NCBI RefSeq assembly: GCF_002554705.1
Contig: NZ_PDEP01000001.1
Span: 595,893 to 659,892 of the forward strand
Origin: Longimonas halophila
Lineage (GTDB): Bacteria; Bacteroidota; Rhodothermia; Rhodothermales; Salinibacteraceae
Reading direction: 5' to 3'
DNA: 64,000 bases
Position numbers and translations under genes: made by a program. The notes under the pieces are model-generated. The model was not told the origin of the DNA, searched no databases, and saw only the letters and a program-made list of their open reading frames with translations. This document shows positions 8,849 to 17,302 of the stretch, piece by piece (the stretch's first letter is position 1; every line of letters begins with the position of its first letter).

Positions 8849-11017
8849 TCAATCGAACAGGGGCCAGTGGATGCTAAACCGAATCCGCTGGTTTGGGAGT
8901 GGGTAGGTGGGCACCACGTACGTGCCCGCCGTTACGTTGGTACCCCCTAACGCGTTCTCGTATGAGAGCATCAGCTCGGCCCCGCGCAGGTTGGCTTCAG
9001 CATGTATGTTGAGTACGCCATCGGGCTGCAGGCGGCCTGGCGTATCGGGCGTGGCGGGTGCATCCAGCTTGGGCAACGTAAGCTGCCCTGTGGGCGAATG
9101 AAACCAGCGGCTCCGAAACGCTGCGCCCCAGCCGTACGCCTCGGCATACAGATCGATGTCCAGATCTCGAAACAGCACGAACCGCGCGCCGAGACGCCCG
9201 CGCCCGTACACCTCGGGGAGGCTTGCGGCGTACTGCTGGACCAGCTGATCCCCGGAGGGGCGCACCTGCAGCGCGGTGCCCTGCACCACGGCATACAGTC
9301 CACGCTCTGCATCGTAGCGCCACCGCAGCCGCCCCGACACGCCCGCTACGTCCAGTGGCTCGGGGACTGCGCGGATGGTGCTGTCGAGTGGATCGGTGCC
9401 GCGCTCGGCTTCCACCGCGCGCTCGGTGCGATGCCCAAATGCAGTTATCCGCGTCTGAAGCGTGCGCCATGTGGTGTGCAGGCCGACCTGCGCCCGGTGT
9501 GTGCGCGTGAGCACAGGATCGGAGAGCGGAGTGACGAGCCCGGCCGAGCCGTACGTTTCAAGGCGTGAGCTGGGCCGGGCGGTACTGGCCACTTGTGCGG
9601 TACCCCCCACGGGCCCCAAGTCGTACGCGGCCTGTAGCTGCCCGCTGGCGTAGATCGGGTGGTTTGTATGATGATGCACGTAGGTCGCCGCATCCAGCAT
9701 CGTTCCGCGCCATGTAAGCGAGTCGCGCAGCCCAGCGTGCAGCGCGGTGAGGCCCGGCGACGCCACAGCAAACGTATCGGACGGGGCCGTTTGATGCTCG
9801 GCGTATGCCACCGCCTGCATGGCATGCGATTGCACACGCAGCGGCTGACGCAGTGTAGCTGTAAGGACATGCGATCGGAGCGTCCGTTTGTCCTCGAATC
9901 CGCTAAAATCGAATGTGTTGGAGGTCCAGCCCGTGGTGAGTTGGGTAGCGGGCAGGCGGTCGTTCCATGCCCAGCGTAGGCGTGCGCTCAAGTCGTTCCG
10001 AATGGTCTGCCGCTGCCCCTCGGTTCGTACATCCGCCTGTGCCGGGACAAACACGGTGGTGGGGACGTCGGCAATGGCGGGTTCTACACCGCCGTGTGTT
10101 TGCAGGCGGTGCCGCACAGCGTAGTTGGTGAGGTCAAGTCCCCATTCGGCCTCTTGATAGCGGATGCGAAGCAAGACCTGGCGCGTTAGATCCAGCGCCG
10201 TGCTCTGGTATGTGTCATCGTTCGAGGCGCCGCCATACCCAAAGGTTGCCGCAAAGCGCGCGGGCTGCCCCAGCCACTCCACCGGACGCCCCTGCGTGTG
10301 AACAATTTCCACAGCCTGCAGACTGGCCCCTCCGCGCCGATAGCGCAGTTCGGTGAGGGGCCGATCGGGCGTAAAGAAGCGCCATTGCTGCGACAGCCCC
10401 AGCGCGCTCTGGCGTCCGGCAGGCGTTGTGGTGCTGGGGCGCGTTGTAAAGAGCGAGGGCAGCAGGTCGTATCGCGGCTGCTGCGTGATCGGATCGACGT
10501 AGCGACGATCGTTCAGCCAGTAGTCGGCTCGGTGCGGAGGAAGGCCATAGCGCGACCATCCGTGCGGCCAGTCGATCGGGCCCAGGTGGTAGAGGAAGCT
10601 GCCGGGGGCCTCCGCCAACGTTTCGGCCATGCTGGCGTGCGCCCGCCGGTACAACGCAGTGTCAACGAGCGCACGCGGCGGGGCCGGGAGCAACTCCATT
10701 GGGGCATCGGGAGCTACAGGGTCTTCACCGGACGCGTCGGGCGGACCGGTTTCGGTGGTGTCGGGGGGCGTGGTATTGGCTTCGGTGGTATCGGCCTCCG
10801 TCGTATCCGCTTCGGTGGTGTCGGGGTGCGGAACGCGATGTTGGACGGGTGACCGGTATGCGATTAGGGCGGCGTCTTCTACGCGCAAGACCGGCTGCGG
10901 TGGGGGCGCTGTGCGTGCGGTATCCAGAACAAGCAGACTAAACAGCATCCCCACTACGCATCCCCCTGCCTTACCAGGAGCGTGCCGAAGCCAAGCCAAT
11001 GAACAGAATATGCTCAT
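8849..11017 (-). CDS. putative porin-like outer membrane beta-barrel protein
   Basis: A 722-residue protein with a hydrophobic N-terminal segment (GGCVVGMLFSLLVLDTARTA) that can act as a signal peptide. A low-complexity linker of DTTEA repeats follows at roughly residues 65-90. After that come many alternating amphipathic strands rich in Tyr, Trp, Arg and Thr (TFGYGGASNDDTYQSTALDLT, RIRYQEAEWGLDLTNYAV, LRWRYDAERGLYAVVQGTAL). This pattern resembles the Bacteroidota 'putative porin' (Porin_10-like) family; I assign it on pattern, not on a motif. The ATG at 11017 overlaps the TGA of the upstream deoxynucleoside kinase (TGATG), so the two are translationally coupled. The DTTEA repeat is encoded by imperfect 15-bp repeats at about 10755-10830, a likely site of length variation. 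Confidence 0.6.
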   Translation of the reverse strand: MSIFCSLAWLRHAPGKAGGCVVGMLFSLLVLDTARTAPPPQPVLRVEDAALIAYRSPVQHRVPHPDTTEADTTEADTTEANTTPPDTTETGPPDASGEDPVAPDAPMELLPAPPRALVDTALYRRAHASMAETLAEAPGSFLYHLGPIDWPHGWSRYGLPPHRADYWLNDRRYVDPITQQPRYDLLPSLFTTRPSTTTPAGRQSALGLSQQWRFFTPDRPLTELRYRRGGASLQAVEIVHTQGRPVEWLGQPARFAATFGYGGASNDDTYQSTALDLTRQVLLRIRYQEAEWGLDLTNYAVRHRLQTHGGVEPAIADVPTTVFVPAQADVRTEGQRQTIRNDLSARLRWAWNDRLPATQLTTGWTSNTFDFSGFEDKRTLRSHVLTATLRQPLRVQSHAMQAVAYAEHQTAPSDTFAVASPGLTALHAGLRDSLTWRGTMLDAATYVHHHTNHPIYASGQLQAAYDLGPVGGTAQVASTARPSSRLETYGSAGLVTPLSDPVLTRTHRAQVGLHTTWRTLQTRITAFGHRTERAVEAERGTDPLDSTIRAVPEPLDVAGVSGRLRWRYDAERGLYAVVQGTALQVRPSGDQLVQQYAASLPEVYGRGRLGARFVLFRDLDIDLYAEAYGWGAAFRSRWFHSPTGQLTLPKLDAPATPDTPGRLQPDGVLNIHAEANLRGAELMLSYENALGGTNVTAGTYVVPTYPLPNQRIRFSIHWPLFD

Positions 11018-11682
11018 CACTCATCGGGGAAGAGTCCGTAGAGGCGGCTCTCGATTTGGCTGACGACCTGGCGGCGGTCGGCGTCATTGTTGACGAAGTC
11101 GATTTCGTCGACATCGACAATCATTTTGGGACCGCGGTCGTAGTTTTCGATCCAGCGGGTGTAGTGCTTCTGGAGGCGCTCCAGGTAGTCGATGCGGATG
11201 GTAGATTCGAAGTTGCGACCCCGCATTTGGATGTGGTCAACGAGCGTAGGCACTGAGGCTTTCAGGTAGACGAGCAGCGACGGGGGCTGCAGGTAGGAGG
11301 TCATGATGCCAAAGAGCTCCGTATAGTTTTTGTAGTCGCGCTCGCTCATCAGATTCATTTCGTAGAGGTTGCGCGCAAAGATTTCGGCGTCCTCGTAGAT
11401 GGAGCGGTCTTGCACGATGGATTCTTCGGACTCTTCGATGCGGCGCTGGTGGTGAAAGCGGCTGGAGAGGAAGAAGACTTGCAGGTTGAACGACCAGCGG
11501 CGCATGTCGTCGTAGAAGTCGTCGAGATACGGATTGTCATCGACGCTCTCGTAGAAGGCTTCCCAGCCGAAGTACGAGCTTAGGATATCGGTGAGCGAGC
11601 TTTTCCCGGCGCCGATGTTGCCGGAGATGGTCACGAATTTTTTGGTGCGGTCGGTGTTCGGGGCGTCGAACAAGTCGGGCAT
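11017..11682 (-). CDS. deoxynucleoside kinase
   Basis: A 221-residue P-loop kinase. The Walker A loop GNIGAGKSSL is at residues 21-30. The substrate/ERS-type motif appears as QDRSIYEDAEIFARNLYE. The LID region contains MRGRNFESTIRIDYLERLQKHYTRWI, a close match to the deoxyguanosine/deoxyadenosine kinase family. The enzyme phosphorylates deoxynucleosides for dNTP salvage in the cytosol. The length is typical. It is the first gene ahead of the porin-like gene, whose start overlaps its stop. Which nucleoside it prefers cannot be read from the sequence. Confidence 0.9.
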   Translation of the reverse strand: MPDLFDAPNTDRTKKFVTISGNIGAGKSSLTDILSSYFGWEAFYESVDDNPYLDDFYDDMRRWSFNLQVFFLSSRFHHQRRIEESEESIVQDRSIYEDAEIFARNLYEMNLMSERDYKNYTELFGIMTSYLQPPSLLVYLKASVPTLVDHIQMRGRNFESTIRIDYLERLQKHYTRWIENYDRGPKMIVDVDEIDFVNNDADRRQVVSQIESRLYGLFPDE

Positions 11683-11836
11683 GGGATGCAGGCAGGCAAC
11701 GGGCGGTTTTCGGTGCGGACAGCAGGTAGATCATTCAAGGTATATGCTGCCCGGCACGAACGGAAGCGCGGTGCGTCCGTTTTGCGCAAAGATCGGGGTG
11801 GGAACGTGAGGGTCGTGCGTGAGCGCGCTGCCTCTC

Positions 11837-12715
11837 CTACGTGATATTTAGTGCGGCCTCAATCTCTTGGCGCATGGCCTTTAGCTGCTGAACGAGTCGC
11901 TTTACCGTCGGCTGGTCTTGCGTTGGTAACTTAATTCCGACCATTTGGTCAGCTAACAGACTGCTTTGGACGTCATGTGTTTGCTCGTTCAAAATGTCAA
12001 TAGTCGTACTTGCAAGCACTGACGAGATTTCAAGCACAGAGACCATATCACGTCCAAGGAGCCGAGCCGATGCGATCCGTTCATCGAAGTCGGGCTCACC
12101 AAGCAAGTCAAGATGCTTATCTATCATGCGCGCTCTGTTGATGTCGTAGTAATGACGAAGCACGCTGGCAAAATCGATGGCGTCTTTCTCTCTTTTATGC
12201 GGTTGCTCCGACCAAGCGATTAGCTTGAGTATGCTAAGGGCAGGAAGCGAGGTAACCCGGAACGAGAGGCCTTCGTTACCAAGCACAAACGTATCGGCCG
12301 TTTGCCCGGCCTCTTGTAGCCCCAGCGTAGACATCGCACGCTCATGATGAGGTGGCCACGTAAGCGTGTGGCTGTCATCCTCGATACTCCCGAACGGTAT
12401 GAGATCAACCGGATGTCCGCCTTGTGGAGCGACAAGGCGTTCGGCCTGGGTTCCTTTTTGGAAGCCAAACTCGTCTATCAGCACATTTCGGACCCTGTCA
12501 TACATATTCCAATGTGCGACAGCGAACGCCACGTCTGTGTCTCGGGTACGGCGACGCAACCTGATGTCATGTCTATGCTCCAAATGAAGATCTCGAGCCC
12601 ACGCACCGATCACGAAGAAGGTAGTTTCGCAGCGACGGAATGCCTGTTGCAGCGACTCGATCAGCTCCTGTGTAGATGGCGAAAGCGTGTCTTCTGCAAG
12701 AACATATTCAGCCAT
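11837..12715 (-). CDS. AbiEii-type nucleotidyltransferase toxin
   Basis: A 292-residue nucleotidyltransferase-fold protein. It has FFVIGAWARDL at residues 33-43, the metal-binding pair DTD at 59-61 in RRTRDTDVAFAV, and a third carboxylate in HPVDLIPFG at about 104. This matches the AbiEii/COG4849-like family, the toxin half of type IV toxin-antitoxin systems, which blocks growth during phage infection (family knowledge, from AbiE). Its ATG overlaps the end of the upstream AbiEi-like gene by 8 bp, the usual antitoxin-toxin coupling. Base composition is visibly lower in GC than the surrounding envelope and metabolic genes, suggesting transfer. It could also act as a stand-alone nucleotidyltransferase, but the pairing argues for a toxin. 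Confidence 0.8.
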   Translation of the reverse strand: MAEYVLAEDTLSPSTQELIESLQQAFRRCETTFFVIGAWARDLHLEHRHDIRLRRRTRDTDVAFAVAHWNMYDRVRNVLIDEFGFQKGTQAERLVAPQGGHPVDLIPFGSIEDDSHTLTWPPHHERAMSTLGLQEAGQTADTFVLGNEGLSFRVTSLPALSILKLIAWSEQPHKREKDAIDFASVLRHYYDINRARMIDKHLDLLGEPDFDERIASARLLGRDMVSVLEISSVLASTTIDILNEQTHDVQSSLLADQMVGIKLPTQDQPTVKRLVQQLKAMRQEIEAALNIT

Positions 12716-13715
12716 CGGCCATCAGGTGGTCGGTAAAGATGCGGTTGGCAATGTGCGTGGCCCGACTGTCATCAAGCGTTAACAGATCAGCATACACCAG
12801 AAGCGGCGGGACTGTACGCGTGTTTGTGTCATCTACTGAGGTGAGGGGCGTCCAAAACTGATCGAGGATTTCGACAGGACCTTCTGGATCAGGCACCATG
12901 CGTAGTCCGCGGAGCAGTTTCGTGGTTGGCTCTTCGGTGTATATAGACAGCGACTCGGGTTGCAAGTCGTGGGTCAGAGCATCGGCCGCTGCCTCCCCGC
13001 CCCAACGTCCCAAGCTGGAATCGAGGTCTATCGCTTTCCAGTCGCGAACCACGGCCTCGTTCAGAAACTGGAATCGGCCCCGTGTCATCTTGGGTCGCAG
13101 TCGCTCTCCGTAGGCTACGGCCCATCGATCCATCAACTCGTCAAGGCGGCGCAACTTACGTGTTCGCGTATCGATCTTTATCAGATACCCAAGCTCTTCG
13201 AGGTCAGAAAGCACATACCCAACCGCACCCCGGGATATGTCTGCCGTATCCGCCATCGTGCGATACGTCGTGTTAACCAATTCGTCGTGGTTCAACAGCG
13301 CAAAGATGAGCTTGAGCCCCGCTTCATTGAAGGCTCGATGCTGGCAACGGTGACTGCGGGACTTTGTAGCCTGTCCTTGCACGAAAACAACGAATTGAGA
13401 GTGGTCTACACATGCAAGATAGCAGTTGCCCCCGCTATCCATGTACGACTGGCCTGCATCACGCAAGAGCTTTTGCGCCCCCGATGTAATATGATCTGCC
13501 ACAAACACGACTCCTGCTCTATCCTGTCCGCTTCTTTGTGCCAGTTCTCGGGCAGCCCCTTCTTTCGTCAGATTCGAAACGATCTCTGCCTGGTATGAGC
13601 ATACTTTTTCATCGCGTACCGCCGCGTGCAGAATCTGCTCGTCTCCATTCGTCGCGATAGTAATCGACGGGGGCAAGAGGTTACTGAGCGCTTGCGTTGC
13701 CTGTCTCAACGCCAT
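12708..13715 (-). CDS. AbiEi-type antitoxin / transcriptional repressor
   Basis: About 335 residues from MALRQATQAL. A winged-helix segment lies at about 145-200 (LIFALLNHDELVNTTYRTMADTADISRGAVGYVLSDLEELGYLI). The family-typical stretch DRWAVAYGERLRPKMTRGRF follows. This domain order matches the type IV 'AbiEi family antitoxin' class with a central wHTH. The ATG at 13715 is preferred; a TTG at 13745 would add 10 residues. The upstream region carries repeated TTGGACAA boxes, consistent with the autoregulation known for AbiEi. The toxin gene follows with an 8-bp overlap. Confidence in the pair is higher than in either gene alone. Confidence 0.8.
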   Translation of the reverse strand: MALRQATQALSNLLPPSITIATNGDEQILHAAVRDEKVCSYQAEIVSNLTKEGAARELAQRSGQDRAGVVFVADHITSGAQKLLRDAGQSYMDSGGNCYLACVDHSQFVVFVQGQATKSRSHRCQHRAFNEAGLKLIFALLNHDELVNTTYRTMADTADISRGAVGYVLSDLEELGYLIKIDTRTRKLRRLDELMDRWAVAYGERLRPKMTRGRFQFLNEAVVRDWKAIDLDSSLGRWGGEAAADALTHDLQPESLSIYTEEPTTKLLRGLRMVPDPEGPVEILDQFWTPLTSVDDTNTRTVPPLLVYADLLTLDDSRATHIANRIFTDHLMADG

Positions 13716-13720
13716 CTTGT

Positions 13721-13775
13721 TTGTCCAATATATTTTCTTGTCCAATTATGTTGGATGATGGTCTATAATGGACAA
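13721..13775 (-). promoter_or_regulatory. candidate AbiEi operator: repeated TTGTCCA/TGGACAA boxes
   Basis: Upstream of the antitoxin the plus strand reads TTGTCCAA at 13721-13728 and again at 13738-13745, a direct repeat with 17-bp spacing. An inverted TGGACAA lies at 13769-13775. A CATAAT hexamer (minus strand, 13750-13745) lies between the distal and proximal boxes and could be a -10 element. Two same-facing boxes plus one opposed box next to an autoregulatory antitoxin suggest binding sites. This is inference from sequence symmetry only. Confidence 0.5.
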
Positions 13776-13815
13776 ACGGAATCATAGATCCGATGTCCAT
13801 CTCAGATCTCACCCA

Positions 13816-14310
13816 TTACAGCGCCGCATATGCCTGAATGCGATGCACATGTAGCACAAAATCGCCCGCCTGCTTATCTCCGATCAAGAACCCGATTTCG
13901 CAGATCGAGGCCGCTGCAAACGGGGGCGCATCGGGACGGGGCTGTCCGCGGCGCATGGGACGCAACTGCGCAAACGGCAAGTAGTGCGTGGCGGGCTGCG
14001 GCGTTGCCCAGAACGGAACGCGATAGCTGATGCGTCCACCCGGCTCTGTACGCAAGGTGAGCCGGTAGCGGCATGGCGGGCCCTGCAAACGGAGCATGAT
14101 ACCTGTCTGCCCCGAGAGGTCGACGGAGCATCGCGCTTTCGTCGACGCAAACCCACCGTTGTTGGCGAGCGAGACGGCCCCTGCAAACTGCAGGACGCCG
14201 TCGTCAGGGCGGCGCATGACGCGGCTGGTGGACTGCCCACCCATCACGCCGTCGTTCACGCAGGTCCACGGACCGAGAGTAGACGCGTCGGAGAGCAGGG
14301 GCATGATCAT
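13816..14310 (-). CDS. CIA30-like (NADH:ubiquinone oxidoreductase assembly factor 30) domain protein
   Basis: A 164-residue single-domain protein. The family opening is clear (WTCVNDGVMGGQSTSR), followed by LQFAGAVSLANNGGFAS and the jelly-roll strands YRLTLRTEPGGRISYRVPFWA and ICEIGFLIGDKQAGDFVLHVHRI. In eukaryotes CIA30 helps assemble respiratory complex I. Bacterial members are common, are often carbohydrate-binding-like, and lack an assigned role. It lies 26 bp downstream of the GAF/PAS gene on the same strand and may be co-transcribed. Start codon choice between 14310 and 14304 is open. Confidence 0.85.
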   Translation of the reverse strand: MIMPLLSDASTLGPWTCVNDGVMGGQSTSRVMRRPDDGVLQFAGAVSLANNGGFASTKARCSVDLSGQTGIMLRLQGPPCRYRLTLRTEPGGRISYRVPFWATPQPATHYLPFAQLRPMRRGQPRPDAPPFAAASICEIGFLIGDKQAGDFVLHVHRIQAYAAL

Positions 14311-14336
14311 CGAAAGGATGGAAGTCGTAGGCGTGG

Positions 14337-15974
14337 TCAGTCCTCTTCAGTCGTATGCGGCGCGCTCCGTTCGTCGGTTGTCTGCTCACGGGCACGTAGG
14401 CTACGAAGCAACGAACTGGCTGCGGTGTCGGAGAAGGATTCGGGCGTTGCTGTTGGAGCCGCATCCGCGGTCCCATCGCCCGGAGCGCCGTCGAATACTG
14501 ACGCGTTATCAGACTCACCATCCTCTACATGCTCAGCCGGGGCGTCATTGGCCTCTTTGTGCGGCTCTTCGTTGACTTGCTCCTCAGAACCCGGAACGGC
14601 TTCGGTGTCAGGGGCAGAGGCAGGCGCCTCGTCAGCGGTTTCGGGGGCTGTTTCAGCCGGTTCAGAGGCTGTATCGGCGGCGGGCGGTGTGTCCTCCGCG
14701 TCTCCCTGATTCTCTACAGGCGCAGCCTTATCGGAGTCAGATTCAATCTCTTGTTCTGGCGCACCACGGTCGGCATCGGTGGGAGGCGCAGACACTTCTT
14801 CTACACGCACCTCGTCTTCGACCAAGGCGGGGGATGGTTTCGGGCTGCTCGTGCTTGCACCGGGCGGCACGAGCACCGCACTCACGCCGACAACGCTTCC
14901 GCGCTCGCTCCGTAGCGGACGCAAGTGCGCTTCATACGGATGGCTGCCCCCGGCGGTGTCAATCATGACTTCCTGATTGATAACGTCCCGCTCATCCTTC
15001 ATCAGCGCATTCATCGCATTGCTGATGCGCCCCTGGTCGAATGGGTTCGACAGCGACTCAAACGCCGTGCCCACTACGTCGCACAGCGGCCCATCTGCGG
15101 TGTTGTCGTGACTTACCGAGCGGATAATGCCGTCGCGATCGATCACCATGAAGGTGGAGTCGGAGCTGTGCAGCGGGGTGGGTTGCACCGTAGCCAGAAC
15201 GGCAGCTCGGCCATCAACCAGTACCTCACGTTCGCGCACACGTGCTGGGAAAAACGACCCGTCGGCGCGCTGGTGCAGGGCAAGCACCGAGCCGGGATCA
15301 CGATACGATGCCGGGGCCTGCAGGTCGTTGGCGGTGAGCCCGGCAAAGTCTTGCGCCTCGTATCCATACTGCGACACTGCCGCCGCATTTGCCTTCATGA
15401 TGTGCCCATCGCTCTGGGCGTACACGTACATGGGCTGCGGATTCTCATCAATGAGCTGCCGCACCTGTGCCTCCGCACTACGCAACTCAAACTGATTCAC
15501 GACCACATCGGCCATACGTTCAAGGATTTCGCGCTGCGCGGCGTCGAACGTCTTCGGCTCGTAGTCGATGATGCAGAGCGACCCAATGTGGATTCCCTCG
15601 GGCGTGGTGAGCGGGGCCCCGGCGTAGAACCGGATGTACGGCGGCCCCGTCACAATCGGGTTGTCTTTAAAGCGCGGGTCTTCGGTCGCGTCTTCAACCA
15701 CGAGCATCTCCCCGTTGTGCACGGCATGCACGCAGAACGACACGCTGATACCGGTTTCGCGCGCGTCGAAGTTGAAGCACGACTTAAACCACTGGCGCTC
15801 CTCATCAATCAGCGTAATCAGCGCGGTGGAGGCGTCGCAGACCTTGGCCACGAGGCTGGTAATGCGATCGAAGTCTTTCTCGGGCGCTGTGTCCAAGATA
15901 TGATAGCGCCGCAGCGCGGCCTGCCGCTCGCTGGTGTTTTCGAGGCTGGGCGTTGCTGAAGAAGGGGATGGCAT
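14337..15974 (-). CDS. GAF-PAS protein with long acidic tail, no output domain
   Basis: A 545-residue protein. A GAF domain lies at about 22-170 (LDTAPEKDFDRITSLVAKVC, FKSCFNFDARETGISVSFCVH, FYAGAPLTTPEGIHIGSLCIID). A PAS domain follows at about 175-290 (LIDENPQPMYVYAQSDGHIMKANAAAVSQYGY). A second PAS-like segment lies at about 290-375 (FMVIDRDGIIRSV, DVVGTAFESL). The last ~165 residues are almost entirely Glu, Asp, Ala, Pro, Ser and Thr and are probably disordered. No kinase, cyclase or HTH domain is present. The GAF domain is paralogous to the one in the histidine kinase at 44.1-45.8 kb. It may sense a small molecule or redox state and signal through a partner; no partner is evident here. 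Confidence 0.8.
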   Translation of the reverse strand: MPSPSSATPSLENTSERQAALRRYHILDTAPEKDFDRITSLVAKVCDASTALITLIDEERQWFKSCFNFDARETGISVSFCVHAVHNGEMLVVEDATEDPRFKDNPIVTGPPYIRFYAGAPLTTPEGIHIGSLCIIDYEPKTFDAAQREILERMADVVVNQFELRSAEAQVRQLIDENPQPMYVYAQSDGHIMKANAAAVSQYGYEAQDFAGLTANDLQAPASYRDPGSVLALHQRADGSFFPARVREREVLVDGRAAVLATVQPTPLHSSDSTFMVIDRDGIIRSVSHDNTADGPLCDVVGTAFESLSNPFDQGRISNAMNALMKDERDVINQEVMIDTAGGSHPYEAHLRPLRSERGSVVGVSAVLVPPGASTSSPKPSPALVEDEVRVEEVSAPPTDADRGAPEQEIESDSDKAAPVENQGDAEDTPPAADTASEPAETAPETADEAPASAPDTEAVPGSEEQVNEEPHKEANDAPAEHVEDGESDNASVFDGAPGDGTADAAPTATPESFSDTAASSLLRSLRAREQTTDERSAPHTTEED

Positions 15975-16102
15975 AAAGTCAGATAGCTGCAGTCGTATTT
16001 AACGAGTGTGACTTTCTCACATCGCCAATGCCTACGCCCGTTCCTCTGCAGCCACAGACCCATCACATTCGTTTCATTGTAGATGCAAAGCTCTGTTGCT
16101 CC

Positions 16103-17302
16103 TCATCCGTTCCGCATCGGGAACCGCTGGTTCAGCGTGGCCCCGAAGCGCTCAATCTCGGCACTCGTGTTGTAGTAATGCACCGAGGCTCGTACCAGCT
16201 TCGGAAGGCTGCGCGCCTCGGCATCCAATAGGGTCGAGGACGGCGGACTCACCGACACGTTGATGCCGTCGGTACGCAGGCGCTGCTGAATGGCGTGGGC
16301 ATCGGTGCCCTCAATCGCAAAGGTGACGATTCCGCACTGCCGCGTGCCCACATCGTACACGGTTACACCGCGCTGTGCGCGCAACATCTCGCGCAGCTCG
16401 TCGGCCAGGTGCTGCACCCGCTCGGCAATAGCGTCGAGCCCCCAATCCAGCGCATAGTCCACCGCAACGCCCAGTGCAATCTTGCCCGCCACGTAGCCTT
16501 CCCACGTCTCAAACCGCTTTGCGTCGGACCGGATGCGGTAGCTGGTGGGACTGGTGAGGGTGGCGGCGTGCAAGTCGAGCAGCGGCGGGGTGAGGCGCTC
16601 AATCCAGTCGCGCTGTACGTACAAAAATCCGGTGCCACGCGGCCCGCGCAGGTACTTACGCCCGGTGGCCGAGAGCATGGTGCAGCCGATTTCATCCACG
16701 TCAAGTGGCAGTTGGCCTGCTGATTGGCACGCATCCAGCAGGTACGGCACGTCGGCCTCCTGGGCAAGGGCCCCGACCTGGGCAGCTGGATTCACGAGTC
16801 CGCCGTTGGTGGGGACGTGCGTCAGCGCGATGAGCGCCGTGCGGTCGTCGATCGCATTGCGCAAGGCGTGCAGGTCGATCTGGCCGTGCGTATCGGACGG
16901 CACAACCTCGACCTTGGCGCCGGTACGCTCGGCCACCTGCAGCATCGCAATGTAGTTGCTGGCATACGAGGCTGCGCTGGTCAAGATGTGGTCGCCCGGA
17001 CCCAGGTCCATCCCGTAGAAGGCCATGTCCCACGCCCGCGTGGCATTTTCGACGAGGGCGATTTCCTTGGCCTCCGCCCCAATGAGCTGGGCGATGGCAT
17101 CGTACGTGTGCTGCAGCTGATCTTCGGCATAGGCAGCGGCTTCGTATCCCCCCAGATGCGCTTCCTGGTTGAGATGATCGATCTGCGCATCGAGCACGGG
17201 CTGCGGCGGCAGGGCGCTCCCGGCGTTGTTGAAGTGCAGCACCTCGGTACAGCCGGGGGTATCGGCGCGGGCGCGGTCTACGTTAAACGCAGCGTTAGGC
17301 AT
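16103..17302 (-). CDS. class V PLP-dependent aminotransferase (cysteine desulfurase / epimerase-like)
   Basis: A 399-residue fold-type I PLP enzyme. It opens with FNNAGSALPPQPVLDAQIDHL. The PLP-binding region shows LTHVPTNGGLVNPAAQVGALA and YLLDACQSAGQLPLDVDEIG (Asp for the pyridine nitrogen). The Schiff-base lysine is in SATGRKYLRGPRGTGFLYV. This pattern fits the isopenicillin-N epimerase/selenocysteine lyase-like branch. A conserved Cys-containing catalytic loop as in IscS/SufS is not evident, so an actual desulfurase role is doubtful. It overlaps the hydrolase gene behind it (upstream on the minus strand) by 8 bp, forming a two-gene operon. Substrate unknown. Confidence 0.82.
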   Translation of the reverse strand: MPNAAFNVDRARADTPGCTEVLHFNNAGSALPPQPVLDAQIDHLNQEAHLGGYEAAAYAEDQLQHTYDAIAQLIGAEAKEIALVENATRAWDMAFYGMDLGPGDHILTSAASYASNYIAMLQVAERTGAKVEVVPSDTHGQIDLHALRNAIDDRTALIALTHVPTNGGLVNPAAQVGALAQEADVPYLLDACQSAGQLPLDVDEIGCTMLSATGRKYLRGPRGTGFLYVQRDWIERLTPPLLDLHAATLTSPTSYRIRSDAKRFETWEGYVAGKIALGVAVDYALDWGLDAIAERVQHLADELREMLRAQRGVTVYDVGTRQCGIVTFAIEGTDAHAIQQRLRTDGINVSVSPPSSTLLDAEARSLPKLVRASVHYYNTSAEIERFGATLNQRFPMRNG

